In this document: piece by piece, positions 26,323 to 34,815 of the stretch
Numbering within the stretch: the stretch's first letter is position 1
How the letters are laid out: each line of letters begins with the position of its first letter
NCBI RefSeq assembly: GCF_001667375.1
Contig: NZ_LZIN01000033.1
Coordinates: forward strand, 62,001 to 126,000
Source of the DNA: Mycolicibacter sinensis
Lineage (GTDB): Bacteria > Actinomycetota > Actinomycetes > Mycobacteriales > Mycobacteriaceae
Length of the DNA: 64,000 nucleotides
Direction: 5' to 3'
The notes under the pieces: generated by a model
Seen by the model: only the letters and a program-made list of their open reading frames with translations
Databases searched by the model: none
What the model was told of the DNA's origin: nothing
Position numbers and translations under genes: made by a program

Positions 26323-27459
26323 GTGGCCGAACTATCCTCGGAGACAGCGCTGTTCGTCGATACAGCACGCGCATTCCTGGACAAACACGCGGCGCTGACC
26401 GCGCAGCGCGAGTTGCACGCACAAGGCCGCGCCTATGACCCGCAGTGGTGGACCCAAGCCGCCGAACTGGGCTGGGCCGGCTTGTTGGTGCCCGAGGAAC
26501 TCGGCGGGGGCAGTGTCTCCGAGAGCGGTCTGCACGACCTCACGGCGATCGCCGAGGCGATGGGGCGCACGGTGGCGCCGGGGCCGCTGTATCCGGTGAG
26601 CACCGTGCTGGCGGGTCTGGTCGACGCGGACAACCGCGCCGAGCACGCCGCGGCCATAGCGGCGCTGGTCTCCGGTGAGCAGGTGGCGACCTGGGCGGCA
26701 GACGAACCGGGCCGGGCCTTCCGGCCGCACCAGCCCCGTGCCACCGCCACCAAAACCGCTGCCGGGTACCGGCTCAACGGCGTCAAGGACCGGGTGGAGG
26801 CCGGTGCCCAGGCCGATCTGTTCCTCGTCGGCGCCCGTACCGAGGACGGCGCGCTGCGGCAGTTCCTGATCCGCGCCGACGCCCCCGGGGTGTCGGTGCG
26901 TCCGCAGGCCTGCATCGACCTGGTCAAGCAGTACGCGCGGATCGAGCTCACCGACGTCGAGACCGAGGCAGTCGTGGGCAGCGCAGCGCAGACAACGCAA
27001 CTCATCGACCGCCAGGCCCAGGTGGCGATCGTCCTGACCTGCGCCGAAACCGTGGGCATCCTGGATGCGGTGCTGGCCATGACACTCGAGTGGAGTCGGG
27101 ACCGGTACAGCTTCGGCCGGCCGCTGGCGTCCTACCAGGCGCTCAAGCACCGGCTCGCCGACATGACCATGTGGCTGCACGCCGGTCGCGCCGTCACCGC
27201 CGGCGCCGTCGACAAGGTGGCCGCGCGCGCCGCGGACGCCGCGATGTGGGCCGGCGCCGCCAAGTCCTATCTCGGCGAGCACGCCGGGCTGCTGGTCCAG
27301 GAATGCGTCCAGCTGCACGGCGGTATCGGCGTCACCTGGGAGCACGACCTGCACCTCTATCTGCGCCGCATCACCTTGTACGCCGGGCTGTTCGGCACCG
27401 CCGCCGAACACCATCAGGCCATCACCAGGGCCGCGAGCGCAACGGAGCCGGCCGCATGA
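26323..27459 (+). CDS. Acyl-CoA dehydrogenase, first subunit of a pair
   Basis: The product is 378 residues from GTG at 26323, four bases after a perfect AAGGAGG. An in-frame GTG at 26293 overlaps the TauD stop and is the alternative start. LGWAGLLVPEELGG and QLHGGIGVTWEHDLHLYLRR are acyl-CoA dehydrogenase hallmarks; the Glu in TWEHD is the usual catalytic-base position of actinobacterial FadE proteins. Two unlike FadE genes in tandem usually form an alpha2beta2 enzyme acting on bulky CoA esters such as steroid side chains. Confidence 0.88.
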   Translation: MAELSSETALFVDTARAFLDKHAALTAQRELHAQGRAYDPQWWTQAAELGWAGLLVPEELGGGSVSESGLHDLTAIAEAMGRTVAPGPLYPVSTVLAGLVDADNRAEHAAAIAALVSGEQVATWAADEPGRAFRPHQPRATATKTAAGYRLNGVKDRVEAGAQADLFLVGARTEDGALRQFLIRADAPGVSVRPQACIDLVKQYARIELTDVETEAVVGSAAQTTQLIDRQAQVAIVLTCAETVGILDAVLAMTLEWSRDRYSFGRPLASYQALKHRLADMTMWLHAGRAVTAGAVDKVAARAADAAMWAGAAKSYLGEHAGLLVQECVQLHGGIGVTWEHDLHLYLRRITLYAGLFGTAAEHHQAITRAASATEPAA

Positions 27460-28694
27460 GCCGGACTGCAGAGCTCACCGTCGAGGAGTTCGCGGCCCGG
27501 GCGCGCAGCTGGCTGGCCGCCACCATGCCGCGACTCGACCCGCAGCAGCCGCCCCGCAACGGTCGCGACGACGAGGGCGCGTGGCAGCGTGCTCGGGAAT
27601 TGCAGCGGCGGCTCTATGACGGCGGCTTCGCCGGGATCTGCTTCCCCCGCGAATACGGCGGTCTCGGCCTGGACATCCGCTATCAGAAGGCCTTCAACGT
27701 CGAATCCGACGGCTACGAGATGCCGTTGATCCTCAACGTCCCGACCTTCACCATCTGCTGCGCGACACTGCTGGACACCGGAAGTGAGGAGCAGAAGCGC
27801 CGGCACATTCACGCCGCGCTGCGCGGGGAGGAGGTGCTCGTCCAGCTGCTCTCCGAGCCCAGCGGCGGATCCGATCTGGCGGGGCTGATCACCCGCGCCG
27901 ATCGGGACGGGGACAGCTGGGTGATCAGCGGGGCCAAGACCTGGAGCACCAGTGCCTTCGCCGCCGACTACGGGCTGCTGCTGGCCCGCACCGACTCGAC
28001 GGTGCCCAAACACGACGGCCTGACGATGTTCCTGATGCCGATCGAGGCGCCCGGGGTCACGCTGCGGCGCATCGAACAGGTCGACGGCTCCAACGAGTTC
28101 TGCGAGGAGTTCTTCGACGGCCTGCGCCTCGGCGACGACGCGGTGGTCGGGGAGGTCAACAAGGGCTGGGACGTCGCCTCCCGGCTGCTGTTCCACGAAC
28201 GCCGCGCCGTCGGACAGGGCTCGGAGTTCGCCAGCGGCCGCGGCCCCGAACGCACTGAAATGGCCGCCGGCGACTTCCTGGCCCTGGCCGCCGACGCCGG
28301 GACCGCCGACGACCCGCTGACCCAGGACAAGATCGGCCGGGTGCTCGCCCGCCGGATGGTGCGCGATTGTCTCGTCGACTACGTCGGGCGCGCCACGCGC
28401 ACCGGGGCGCTGCCACCGGCCGCCGGCTCGCTCATCCGGCTGTTCCACTCCGACGTGACATTCCTGGAGGTCGACACCGCCACCGAGGTCGCCGGGCCGC
28501 TCGGCGTCGTCGACGGCGAGGCGCAGCTGCTCAAAGCCGGCAAACGGTACCTGTCCCGCCAGACAGTGGCGCTGGGGGGCGGCAGCAACGAGATGGCGCG
28601 CAATGTCATCGCCGAACGCGTCCTGGGCCTGCCCCGCGAATACGCCGCCGATCGGGGTGTCCCGTTCAACCAGGTCCGACACAACCGGGCCTGA
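27456..28694 (+). CDS. Acyl-CoA dehydrogenase, second subunit of a pair
   Basis: The product is 412 residues starting at the ATGA overlap with the previous FadE gene. GFAGICFPREYGGLGLDI, LSEPSGGSDL (flavin region) and SRQTVALGGGSNEMARNVIAERVLGLPRE are typical. It lacks an obvious WEHD-type Glu, which fits a heterotetramer with one active and one structural subunit. It is the last gene of the accessory block; purM follows after 35 bases. Confidence 0.88.
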   Translation: MSRTAELTVEEFAARARSWLAATMPRLDPQQPPRNGRDDEGAWQRARELQRRLYDGGFAGICFPREYGGLGLDIRYQKAFNVESDGYEMPLILNVPTFTICCATLLDTGSEEQKRRHIHAALRGEEVLVQLLSEPSGGSDLAGLITRADRDGDSWVISGAKTWSTSAFAADYGLLLARTDSTVPKHDGLTMFLMPIEAPGVTLRRIEQVDGSNEFCEEFFDGLRLGDDAVVGEVNKGWDVASRLLFHERRAVGQGSEFASGRGPERTEMAAGDFLALAADAGTADDPLTQDKIGRVLARRMVRDCLVDYVGRATRTGALPPAAGSLIRLFHSDVTFLEVDTATEVAGPLGVVDGEAQLLKAGKRYLSRQTVALGGGSNEMARNVIAERVLGLPREYAADRGVPFNQVRHNRA

Positions 28695-28729
28695 CCGCGA
28701 CTGCCGCGAGCACGGTAGCCTTTACCGCG

Positions 28730-29830
28730 ATGACGGATCCCGCAGCACACTCGAGCGCCCAGGGCGTCACCTACGCGTCGGCAGGTGTGGACATCGACGC
28801 CGGTGACCGGGCCGTCGAACTGATCAAACCGCTGGCCGCCCGGGCCACCCGGCCGGAGGTGCACGGCGGGCTCGGCGGATTCGCCGGGCTGTTCGCCTTG
28901 CGCAACGACTATCGCGAGCCGTTGCTGGCGTCCTCGACCGACGGCGTGGGCACCAAGCTGGCGATCGCCCAGGCGATGGACAAACACGACACCGTGGGCA
29001 TCGACCTGGTCGCGATGGTGGTCGACGACCTGGTGGTCTGCGGCGCCGAGCCGTTGTTCCTGCAGGACTACATCGCCGTCGGCCGCACGGTGCCCGAACG
29101 GGTCAGCGCGATCGTCTCCGGGATCGCCGAAGGGTGCGTGCAGGCCGGCTGTGCCCTGCTCGGCGGGGAGACCGCCGAGCACCCCGGCCTGATGGAACCC
29201 GACCACTACGACATCTCCGCGACCGGCGTCGGCGTGGTGGAAGCCGACGACGTGCTGGGACCGGACCGGGTCCGCCCCGGTGACGTGCTGATCGCGATGG
29301 GCTCCTCGGGCCTGCATTCCAACGGCTACTCGCTGGCCCGGGCGGTGCTGCTCGACATTGACCGGATGAATTTGGCCGGCCACGTCGAGGAGTTCGGCCG
29401 CACGCTGGGCGAGGAGCTGCTGGAGCCGACCCGCATCTATGCCAAGGACTGTCTGGCGCTGGCCGCCGAGACCCAGGTGCGCACCTTCTGTCACGTCACC
29501 GGCGGCGGCTTGGCCGGCAACCTGGCCCGGGTCATCCCGGAGGGGTTGGTCGCCGAGGTGGACCGCGGCACCTGGACCCCGGCCCCGGTGTTCGCGATGA
29601 TCGCGCAGCGCGGCCGGGTGAGCCGCGACGAGATGGAGAAGACGTTCAACCTCGGTGTCGGCATGGTCGCCATCGTCGCGCCGGAGGACACCGACCGGGC
29701 GCTGGCGATTTTGACCGCCCGCCACGTCGACTGCTGGCCGCTGGGCACGGTGGCCAAGGCCGGCAAGACCGCTGGGGAAGACGCTGCGGGCGCGGGCGCC
29801 AAGCTGGTCGGGCAGCACCCGAGGTTCTAA
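28730..29830 (+). CDS. purM: Phosphoribosylformylglycinamidine cyclo-ligase
   Basis: The product is 366 residues. SSTDGVGTKLAIAQ and GIDLVAMVVDDLVVCGAEPL are the PurM signature segments, and LLGGETAEHPG and VTGGGLAGNL follow. It forms aminoimidazole ribonucleotide from FGAM with ATP. TAGCCT eight bases before the ATG is a possible -10 for a near-leaderless transcript, which would make purM independent of the upstream acyl-CoA dehydrogenases. The frame is open upstream to 28367, but homology starts near the chosen ATG. Confidence 0.96.
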   Translation: MTDPAAHSSAQGVTYASAGVDIDAGDRAVELIKPLAARATRPEVHGGLGGFAGLFALRNDYREPLLASSTDGVGTKLAIAQAMDKHDTVGIDLVAMVVDDLVVCGAEPLFLQDYIAVGRTVPERVSAIVSGIAEGCVQAGCALLGGETAEHPGLMEPDHYDISATGVGVVEADDVLGPDRVRPGDVLIAMGSSGLHSNGYSLARAVLLDIDRMNLAGHVEEFGRTLGEELLEPTRIYAKDCLALAAETQVRTFCHVTGGGLAGNLARVIPEGLVAEVDRGTWTPAPVFAMIAQRGRVSRDEMEKTFNLGVGMVAIVAPEDTDRALAILTARHVDCWPLGTVAKAGKTAGEDAAGAGAKLVGQHPRF

Positions 29831-29898
29831 CGACCCGGCGGCCCAACCCGGCGGCCCAGCGAGGCTCGACGGAGGAGAGGTGGTTCAGGCCTCAGCGC

Positions 29899-30066
29899 TC
29901 AGCGGCGCCAGTCGTCGTCACCGCTCCACGAGTCGTCACCGTCGGGGTCTTTGACCTCAGCTCCCGCCAGCTCACGTTGGAGCTGGGTGAAATCGGTCGA
30001 CGGTGAGCTGTACTTCAGCTCTCGTGCAACCTTGGTCTGCTTCGCCTTAGCCCGGCCGCGGCCCAT
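29899..30066 (-). CDS. DUF3073 small protein
   Basis: The product is 55 residues: basic N-terminus MGRGRAKAKQTKVARELKYS and a very acidic C-terminus DPDGDDSWSGDDDWRR. It matches the conserved actinobacterial DUF3073 family (Rv0810c type), which always lies near purM. GAGGGGGTCC precedes the ATG. The charge split suggests nucleic-acid or ribosome contact, but no function is established. The region between it and the next gene holds nothing else I can identify. Confidence 0.88.
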   Translation of the reverse strand: MGRGRAKAKQTKVARELKYSSPSTDFTQLQRELAGAEVKDPDGDDSWSGDDDWRR

Positions 30067-30202
30067 GGGGGGACCCCCTCGCGCAATAACGGAGCGGCCC
30101 CACGAGCAGGCGGCTCCGATCTGAGTGTGTGTATTGTCCTGCCGACAGCTTACCCGGTGGTCCGCTCGACCGCCGACCTGGCCTGTGCCGGTGTGACGGC
30201 CG

Positions 30203-31282
30203 TCAAACCCGGCCCCGCAGCCGGTCGACGGCGACGCGCCCCGCGCCCCGCACATCCGGCGGTGGCATCGATTCGGCGTCGATCACCGCGCTGACCTCCC
30301 CGCCGGGGCCGGTCGACAACGGGGTGTCGGCCGGCAGTCCGCGCTTGAGCAGCGCCAGGGCGATCGGTCCGAGTTCGAAGTGATCCACCACGGTGCCCAG
30401 CCGGCCCACCGGGCGGCCACCGGAGGTGATCGGGTCGCCGGTCGAAGGCCGGTCCACCGCCCCGTCCAGGTGCAGCAGCACCAGCATCCGGGGCGGCTTG
30501 CCCAGGTTGTGCACCCGGGCCACGGTTTCCTGCCCGCTGTAGCACCCCTTGTCCAGGTGCACCGCGCCGACGCCCGGGCCGCCGATCCAGTTCATCTCGT
30601 GCGGGATGGTGCGCTCATCGGTGTCCAGGCCCAGCCGCGGCCGACGCGCTGCCACCCGCTCGGCCTCGTAGGCCCACACTCCGGCCGGCTTCAGCCCGGC
30701 CCCGATCAGCCGGCGCTGCCAATCGGCCTTCTCGGCGCGCGGCACGAGCAGCTCCAGCGCATGTTCGCCGAGGCCGCGCCGCACGAACGCGCCCGAGTCG
30801 CCGATCGCCACCGCATCGGTGCCGGGCAGCGCGCCCACCCCCAGCGCGTCGCGCACCGCCGGATCGGCGAGGCGGGGACCCAGCAGGGACAGCACCGCGA
30901 GATCGGCGGGCTGGACCGTCACGTCGGCCCAGAACACCATCTTGCGAAGGTGCTCGGCCAACGGGTCGCCGCGCCACGGCTCGGTGTCGAGATAAATGGT
31001 GTCGCGCAGTTCGGTCTGGACCCAGTGATTGGTGAGGTGGCCTTTGCCGTCCAGAGTCAGGTTCTCGGTGCTGGCGCCGTCGTGAAGTTCAGCCACGTGC
31101 TGGGTGCACAGGGTGTGCAGCCACGTCCTGCGTTCCGGGCCGCCGACGGCGAGCACGGCCCGATGAGATCGGTCCACGACTACGGCTTCGGTTTGGGCGC
31201 TTCGCTGTTCGCCGAACGGATCGCCGTAGTGCCAGACTGCGCCGGCATCGGGGCCGGGATCGGGGGCGGGTACCGCAGACAC
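30203..31282 (-). CDS. ygfZ: YgfZ/GcvT-like folate-binding protein
   Basis: The product is 359 residues and an orthologue of Rv0811c. DKGCYSGQETVAR contains the KGCYxGQE signature of YgfZ proteins. YgfZ acts with tetrahydrofolate in iron-sulfur cluster biogenesis or repair in E. coli. That role would fit a locus rich in iron-sulfur oxygenases, although the gene belongs to the conserved backbone. It is divergent from pabC. Confidence 0.9.
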   Translation of the reverse strand: MSAVPAPDPGPDAGAVWHYGDPFGEQRSAQTEAVVVDRSHRAVLAVGGPERRTWLHTLCTQHVAELHDGASTENLTLDGKGHLTNHWVQTELRDTIYLDTEPWRGDPLAEHLRKMVFWADVTVQPADLAVLSLLGPRLADPAVRDALGVGALPGTDAVAIGDSGAFVRRGLGEHALELLVPRAEKADWQRRLIGAGLKPAGVWAYEAERVAARRPRLGLDTDERTIPHEMNWIGGPGVGAVHLDKGCYSGQETVARVHNLGKPPRMLVLLHLDGAVDRPSTGDPITSGGRPVGRLGTVVDHFELGPIALALLKRGLPADTPLSTGPGGEVSAVIDAESMPPPDVRGAGRVAVDRLRGRV

Positions 31283-31303
31283 AGGTCTACTCTACGGAGC
31301 CGC

Positions 31304-31309
31304 TACGCT
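31304..31309 (+). promoter_or_regulatory. -10 element (TACGCT) for near-leaderless pabC
   Basis: TACGCT ends eight bases before the ATG at 31318. Spacing and hexamer are identical to those before the flavoprotein gene at 2506. Confidence 0.45.
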
Positions 31310-31317
31310 CAGGGGCC

Positions 31318-32184
31318 ATGCCCGCCGATGACGCCGTGACGATCGTCACCGTGGGCGGCGGGCCGGTCGCGCCGAATGACCCGTTGTTGCATGCCGACGA
31401 CTTGGCGGTGTTGCGGGGCGACGGCGTCTTCGAAACCCTGCTGGTGCGCGACGGCACCGCATGTCTGCTCGATGCCCATCTGCAGCGGCTGGCCCGTTCG
31501 GCCGAGCTGATGGATCTGCCCGCCCCGGATCTGGGGGCCTGGCGCCATGCCGTCGAGGAGGCGGTACGTCAGTGGCCGCGGGCCGGCGAGGGCGCGCTGC
31601 GGATGATCTACAGCCGGGGCCGGGAAAGCGGTTCCCAAAACCACCCGCAGCCAACGGCGTACGTGATGATCACCCCGCTGCCGGTTCGGATCGCCGAGGC
31701 CCGCCGGCAGGGCGTGGCGGTGGTGAGCCTGGACCGCGGCGTGCCGGCGCAGGGACCGGCGATGCCGTGGCTGCTGGCCGGGGCCAAGACCCTGTCGTAT
31801 GCGGTCAACATGGCGGCGCTGCGCCACGCCGCCAAACAGGGCGCGGACGACGTGATCTTCATCAGCTCCGACGGCTACGTCCTGGAAGGTCCGCGCTCCA
31901 CGGTCGTCCTGGTGGGCCCGGGGCGCATGGTGACACCACCGTCGTCGCAACCGATTCTGCGCGGCACCACCGCCGAGGCGCTGTTCGAGGTGGCTCGCGG
32001 TGCCGGCTATCAGTGCGAGTACGCGCCGCTGCGGGCAGCGGATCTTCTTGGCGGGCAGGATATCTGGCTGGTCTCCAGCATCACCTTGGCCGCGCGGGTG
32101 CACACCCTCGACGGCCGGGCGCTGAAGCCCGCCATGCCCGGTACCGAGTTCGCCGATCTGGTGGATGCGGCGATTGCCGGCTAG
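31318..32184 (+). CDS. pabC: Class IV aminotransferase, aminodeoxychorismate lyase type
   Basis: The product is 288 residues and an orthologue of Rv0812. [14 protein letters not shown] is the characteristic N-terminal motif, and the PLP lysine is in [25 protein letters not shown] resembles the class IV LEGxxSxVF box with Arg in place of Ser/Asn-type residues. The family includes 4-amino-4-deoxychorismate lyase (folate pathway), D-amino acid and branched-chain transaminases. Its stop overlaps that of the convergent nitrobindin gene by four bases (CTAG). Confidence 0.88.
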   Translation: MPADDAVTIVTVGGGPVAPNDPLLHADDLAVLRGDGVFETLLVRDGTACLLDAHLQRLARSAELMDLPAPDLGAWRHAVEEAVRQWPRAGEGALRMIYSRGRESGSQNHPQPTAYVMITPLPVRIAEARRQGVAVVSLDRGVPAQGPAMPWLLAGAKTLSYAVNMAALRHAAKQGADDVIFISSDGYVLEGPRSTVVLVGPGRMVTPPSSQPILRGTTAEALFEVARGAGYQCEYAPLRAADLLGGQDIWLVSSITLAARVHTLDGRALKPAMPGTEFADLVDAAIAG

Positions 32185-32837
32185 CCGACGAAGCGGGCCA
32201 GCCGGGCCGACAGGTGCGGCACCAGTTCACCGTCGGCGTCCACCCGCTCCTCTACATACGCCAGATCGCCGTCCTCGACGATGCCGTAGAGCCGCTTGGC
32301 GCCACCTATCAGCGCCCCGGACTTGCTGCGCGCCAACGCGTCGGTGGCCAGCTCCCAGGACGCCGGACCGTGCGGGCGCCCGTAGAACAACTCCACGTAG
32401 CCCACCGAGTGCGCCAGCAGCAGCTCGATGGCCTGCGTCTCGTCCGGATCGGCGGGGTCGTCGATGAACCGCCAGAAGCCGGTCTCCCGCAGGGCGGGAC
32501 CCCCCGCGGCCTCATCTAGCGGCCAGGAGCGGGCTTCCCAGTTCAAGTAGTCGCCACCATCATGGGAGACCACGATCTGCTGGCCGAACCGGTAGTCGCC
32601 GTGCGCGCCGTGGCCCACGCCTTCGCCGCGCCACACCCCGACCAACGGCAGCAGCGCCAACAGGACGTCGTGCAGGTTCGCCCCTTCGCGCAGGTTGGCG
32701 GTGTCGGCGACCGGGAGGTCGTCGAAGACGGGGATGTTGCGGGCCGCGGTCTGCTGGGCCCGCTCCGCAGCGGCGGCTACCGCACGGTCGCCCGAACCCG
32801 GGATGACCGCACGCTCGTCACCGTCGGGGGCACTCAC
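32181..32837 (-). CDS. Nitrobindin-like heme beta-barrel protein
   Basis: The product is 218 residues and an orthologue of Rv0813c. [11 protein letters not shown] is the N-terminal strand motif of nitrobindins, and the C-terminal PHLSARLAR holds the likely proximal heme His. Nitrobindins bind ferric heme and isomerise peroxynitrite to nitrate. The GTG start overlaps the stop of a 32-residue membrane peptide gene (GTGA). The N-terminal ~45 residues are low-complexity and precede the barrel. Confidence 0.9.
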   Translation of the reverse strand: MSAPDGDERAVIPGSGDRAVAAAAERAQQTAARNIPVFDDLPVADTANLREGANLHDVLLALLPLVGVWRGEGVGHGAHGDYRFGQQIVVSHDGGDYLNWEARSWPLDEAAGGPALRETGFWRFIDDPADPDETQAIELLLAHSVGYVELFYGRPHGPASWELATDALARSKSGALIGGAKRLYGIVEDGDLAYVEERVDADGELVPHLSARLARFVG

Positions 32838-32932
32838 ATCTCGTCGGTGATCAGCCGATACAGGGTGTACAGCGCAAACCAGGTGATCAGCCCAGTAGCC
32901 GCCACCAGCAATAACTCGAAGAACAGCACCAC
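32834..32932 (-). CDS. 32-residue small membrane protein
   Basis: The frame starts at GTG 32932 (a second GTG follows at 32929) and encodes [20 protein letters not shown] followed by [12 protein letters not shown]. It is a single transmembrane helix with a short charged tail. A -10 TAGACT six bases upstream gives a leaderless start, and the stop overlaps the nitrobindin GTG as GTGA. Both facts support real translation. The function is unknown; it could be a membrane anchor or regulator for the nitrobindin. Confidence 0.7.
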   Translation of the reverse strand: MVLFFELLLVAATGLITWFALYTLYRLITDEM

Positions 32933-32938
32933 GAGGGC

Positions 32939-32944
32939 AGTCTA
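32939..32944 (-). promoter_or_regulatory. -10 element (TAGACT) for the small membrane protein/nitrobindin mRNA
   Basis: TAGACT on the minus strand ends six bases before the GTG at 32932. No ribosome binding site is present, so transcription probably starts at the codon. Confidence 0.55.
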
Positions 32945-32954
32945 TCCCGAGCGG

Positions 32955-33257
32955 TCAGGCGACCTTGATATCGACCTCGTGGAGGCCCGCACCCGACGGC
33001 GTCACCACGGCGTCACCGTTGCCGGCCGTGGACAGCGCCCGCACCGTCCACGCACCCGGTGCGGCGAAGAACCGGAAGTCGCCGGTAGCCGAGGCGACGA
33101 CCTCCGCGGTGAACTCCTCAGAGGAGTCCAACAGCCGCACGAACGCGCCGCCGACGGTCGCCCCGGAGCTGTCCACCACCCGGCCGGTGATCACCGTCTC
33201 CTTCTCCAGGTCGACGTTGGCCGGCAAGGCGAGTCCTTGTTTCGGTCCAGAGCACAT
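32955..33257 (-). CDS. sseC: SseC-type DUF1416 protein
   Basis: The product is exactly 100 residues, beginning MCSGPKQGLALPANVDLEKE, as in M. tuberculosis SseC. It looks like a small beta-sandwich (DUF1416). The gene follows cysA2 after one base and is the last of a sulfur operon that starts with the poly-Cys leader at 34786. SseC proteins are tied to sulfurtransferase genes and are thought to act in sulfur metabolism; the biochemical role is unknown. Confidence 0.93.
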   Translation of the reverse strand: MCSGPKQGLALPANVDLEKETVITGRVVDSSGATVGGAFVRLLDSSEEFTAEVVASATGDFRFFAAPGAWTVRALSTAGNGDAVVTPSGAGLHEVDIKVA

Positions 33258-33258
33258 A

Positions 33259-34092
33259 TCAGCTTCCCAATTCGATCGGGGCGCCCACCAGGGAGCCGTA
33301 TTCCATCCAACTGCCGTCGTAGTTCTTGACGTTGCGGTGGCCGAGTAGCTCGCGCAGCACGAACCAGGTGTGCGACGAACGCTCCCCGATCCGGCAGTAC
33401 GCGATGGTTTCCTTCTCGCCGTCCAGGCCGGCCCCGGCGTACAGCGCGGCCAGTTCCTCGTCGGACTTGAAGGTGCCGTCCTCGTTGGCGCTCCGGCTCC
33501 ACGGCACATTGATCGCACTCGGGATGTGCCCGCGCTGCTGGCTCTGCTCCTGCGGCAGGTGCGCCGGCGCCAGGATCTTGCCGGAGAACTCCTCGGGGGA
33601 GCGCACATCCACCAGGTTCTTGGTGTTGATCGCGGCGACCACCTCGTCACGGCGGGCCCGCAGCGACTCGTCCAGCGGCTTGGCCGTGTACGACGTCGCG
33701 GGCCGGGTGACCTTCTCGCCGGACAGCGGGCGCCCGTCGAGCTCCCACTTCTTGCGGCCACCGTCGAGCAGCTTGACGCTCCGGTGCCCGTAGAGCTTGA
33801 AGTACCAGTAGGCGAACGCGGCGAACCAATTGTTGTTGCCGCCGTAGAGGATTACGGTGTCGTCTTCGGAGATGCCGCGGTCGGAGAGCAGCTTGGAGAA
33901 CGCGGGGGCGTCGATGACATCACGCCGGACCGGGTCCTGCAGGTCCTGGCGCCAGTCCAGCCGGATCGCGCCCGGGATGTGGTTGGTGTCGTAGACGCTG
34001 GTGTCCTCGTCGACCTCGACGAAGACCGTGCCGGATGCGTCGAGGTTCCTCTCAGCCCAGTCGGTGGAGACCAGGACGTCGGAGCGAGCCAT
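33259..34092 (-). CDS. cysA2: Thiosulfate sulfurtransferase (rhodanese)
   Basis: The product is 277 residues, identical in length to M. tuberculosis CysA2. Two rhodanese domains are present; the active-site Cys is in the C-terminal one (IAYCRIGERSSHTW). It begins MARSDVLVSTDWAERNL. It transfers sulfane sulfur, classically from thiosulfate to cyanide. GGAAAGGA precedes the ATG. An ATG three codons upstream is a weaker alternative. Confidence 0.95.
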   Translation of the reverse strand: MARSDVLVSTDWAERNLDASGTVFVEVDEDTSVYDTNHIPGAIRLDWRQDLQDPVRRDVIDAPAFSKLLSDRGISEDDTVILYGGNNNWFAAFAYWYFKLYGHRSVKLLDGGRKKWELDGRPLSGEKVTRPATSYTAKPLDESLRARRDEVVAAINTKNLVDVRSPEEFSGKILAPAHLPQEQSQQRGHIPSAINVPWSRSANEDGTFKSDEELAALYAGAGLDGEKETIAYCRIGERSSHTWFVLRELLGHRNVKNYDGSWMEYGSLVGAPIELGS

Positions 34093-34111
34093 GGCGGGCA
34101 ATCCTTTCCGA

Positions 34112-34600
34112 TTACTTCGAAGCGAACGAGGTGGTGGGGAGCCCTGCGGCTGGTGCCCGGCGCAGGCGCACGACGAGCGGGTAGAGGTGACAGCCCAGGC
34201 AGATGTCGAAGGCCGCGTTGAGGAAGGCCGCTGCCAGCGCGAAGGCCGTCGCGGTCAGCCCGACCGCCGGGGCGAAGATGAAGCCGGCGATTCCGATCAC
34301 GGCGAACATCAGCCCGACGAGCTGCGCGAAGCGCAGCGGCGCCACCGGCTCACGAGCGGTCACCGGACCCAGCCGCGGCGCCACCACTCGCCGGTAGAGC
34401 ACGCCGTAGGGGTGGCGGCGCGGGCCCCACACCGCACCGGCCGCGAACACCACGGCCTGACCGGCCAGCACGACGGTGGCGACGGCCGGGCTCGACTCGA
34501 AAAGGAGCAGGACGGCCACCAGCACCGCGGTGGTGAGCCAGGCGCTGAATCTGGGACCGCGGACGTCTACCTGGCTGATAGCGGGGTCGGTGCTCGGCAT
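34112..34600 (-). CDS. DUF4395 membrane protein
   Basis: The product is 162 residues with about four hydrophobic stretches (WLTTAVLVAVLLLFESSPAV, VLAGQAVVFAAGAVWGP, LVGLMFAVIGIAGFIFAPAV, AFALAAAFLNAAFDICLGC). DUF4395 proteins commonly sit beside rhodaneses and thioredoxins in actinobacteria. The motif ICLGCHLYP has two Cys that could be redox-active or bind a ligand. It is the first structural gene after the poly-Cys leader, with AGGGAG as ribosome binding site at 34614-34609. Confidence 0.85.
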   Translation of the reverse strand: MPSTDPAISQVDVRGPRFSAWLTTAVLVAVLLLFESSPAVATVVLAGQAVVFAAGAVWGPRRHPYGVLYRRVVAPRLGPVTAREPVAPLRFAQLVGLMFAVIGIAGFIFAPAVGLTATAFALAAAFLNAAFDICLGCHLYPLVVRLRRAPAAGLPTTSFASK

Positions 34601-34696
34601 GGTTGCTGCTCCCTGGCTGTCGTGGCGAATTGGCTGGTGGAGACATGCCACGGATTTCCCGGGCTGCGCTCCCGAGCGACGCGAAAAAGCGCCGAC

Positions 34697-34786
34697 TCAG
34701 CGACAGCGACAACAGCAGCAGCCCGCGGTGCGGCACAGGTCGACTGTGCGGCGCTTGGTGAGCACAAGCTCAAGGCGGGCGAACAC
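34697..34786 (-). CDS. Poly-cysteine leaderless leader peptide (cysteine attenuator)
   Basis: The 29-codon frame starts at GTG 34786, seven bases after the -10 TAGGCT, and ends LCRTAGCCCCRCR. It corresponds to the poly-Cys leaderless small ORFs described upstream of the cysA2 operon in mycobacteria (Ms5788A/Rv0815A type), which attenuate the operon according to cysteine supply. Minus-strand TGCTGCT in the Cys codons (34720-34714) is complementary to AGCAGCA (34610-34604), which abuts and partly overlaps the AGGGAG site of the next gene, a possible ribosome-site sequestration. A second GTG at 34765 is in frame. Confidence 0.88.
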   Translation of the reverse strand: MFARLELVLTKRRTVDLCRTAGCCCCRCR

Positions 34787-34793
34787 GGCGTAC

Positions 34794-34799
34794 AGCCTA
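34794..34799 (-). promoter_or_regulatory. -10 element (TAGGCT) of the leader peptide/cysA2 operon
   Basis: TAGGCT on the minus strand is seven bases before the leader GTG at 34786. It lies in the 29-base gap after thiX, so the sulfur operon has its own promoter. Confidence 0.6.
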
Positions 34800-34815
34800 C
34801 CCAATGCCGGGGCGT

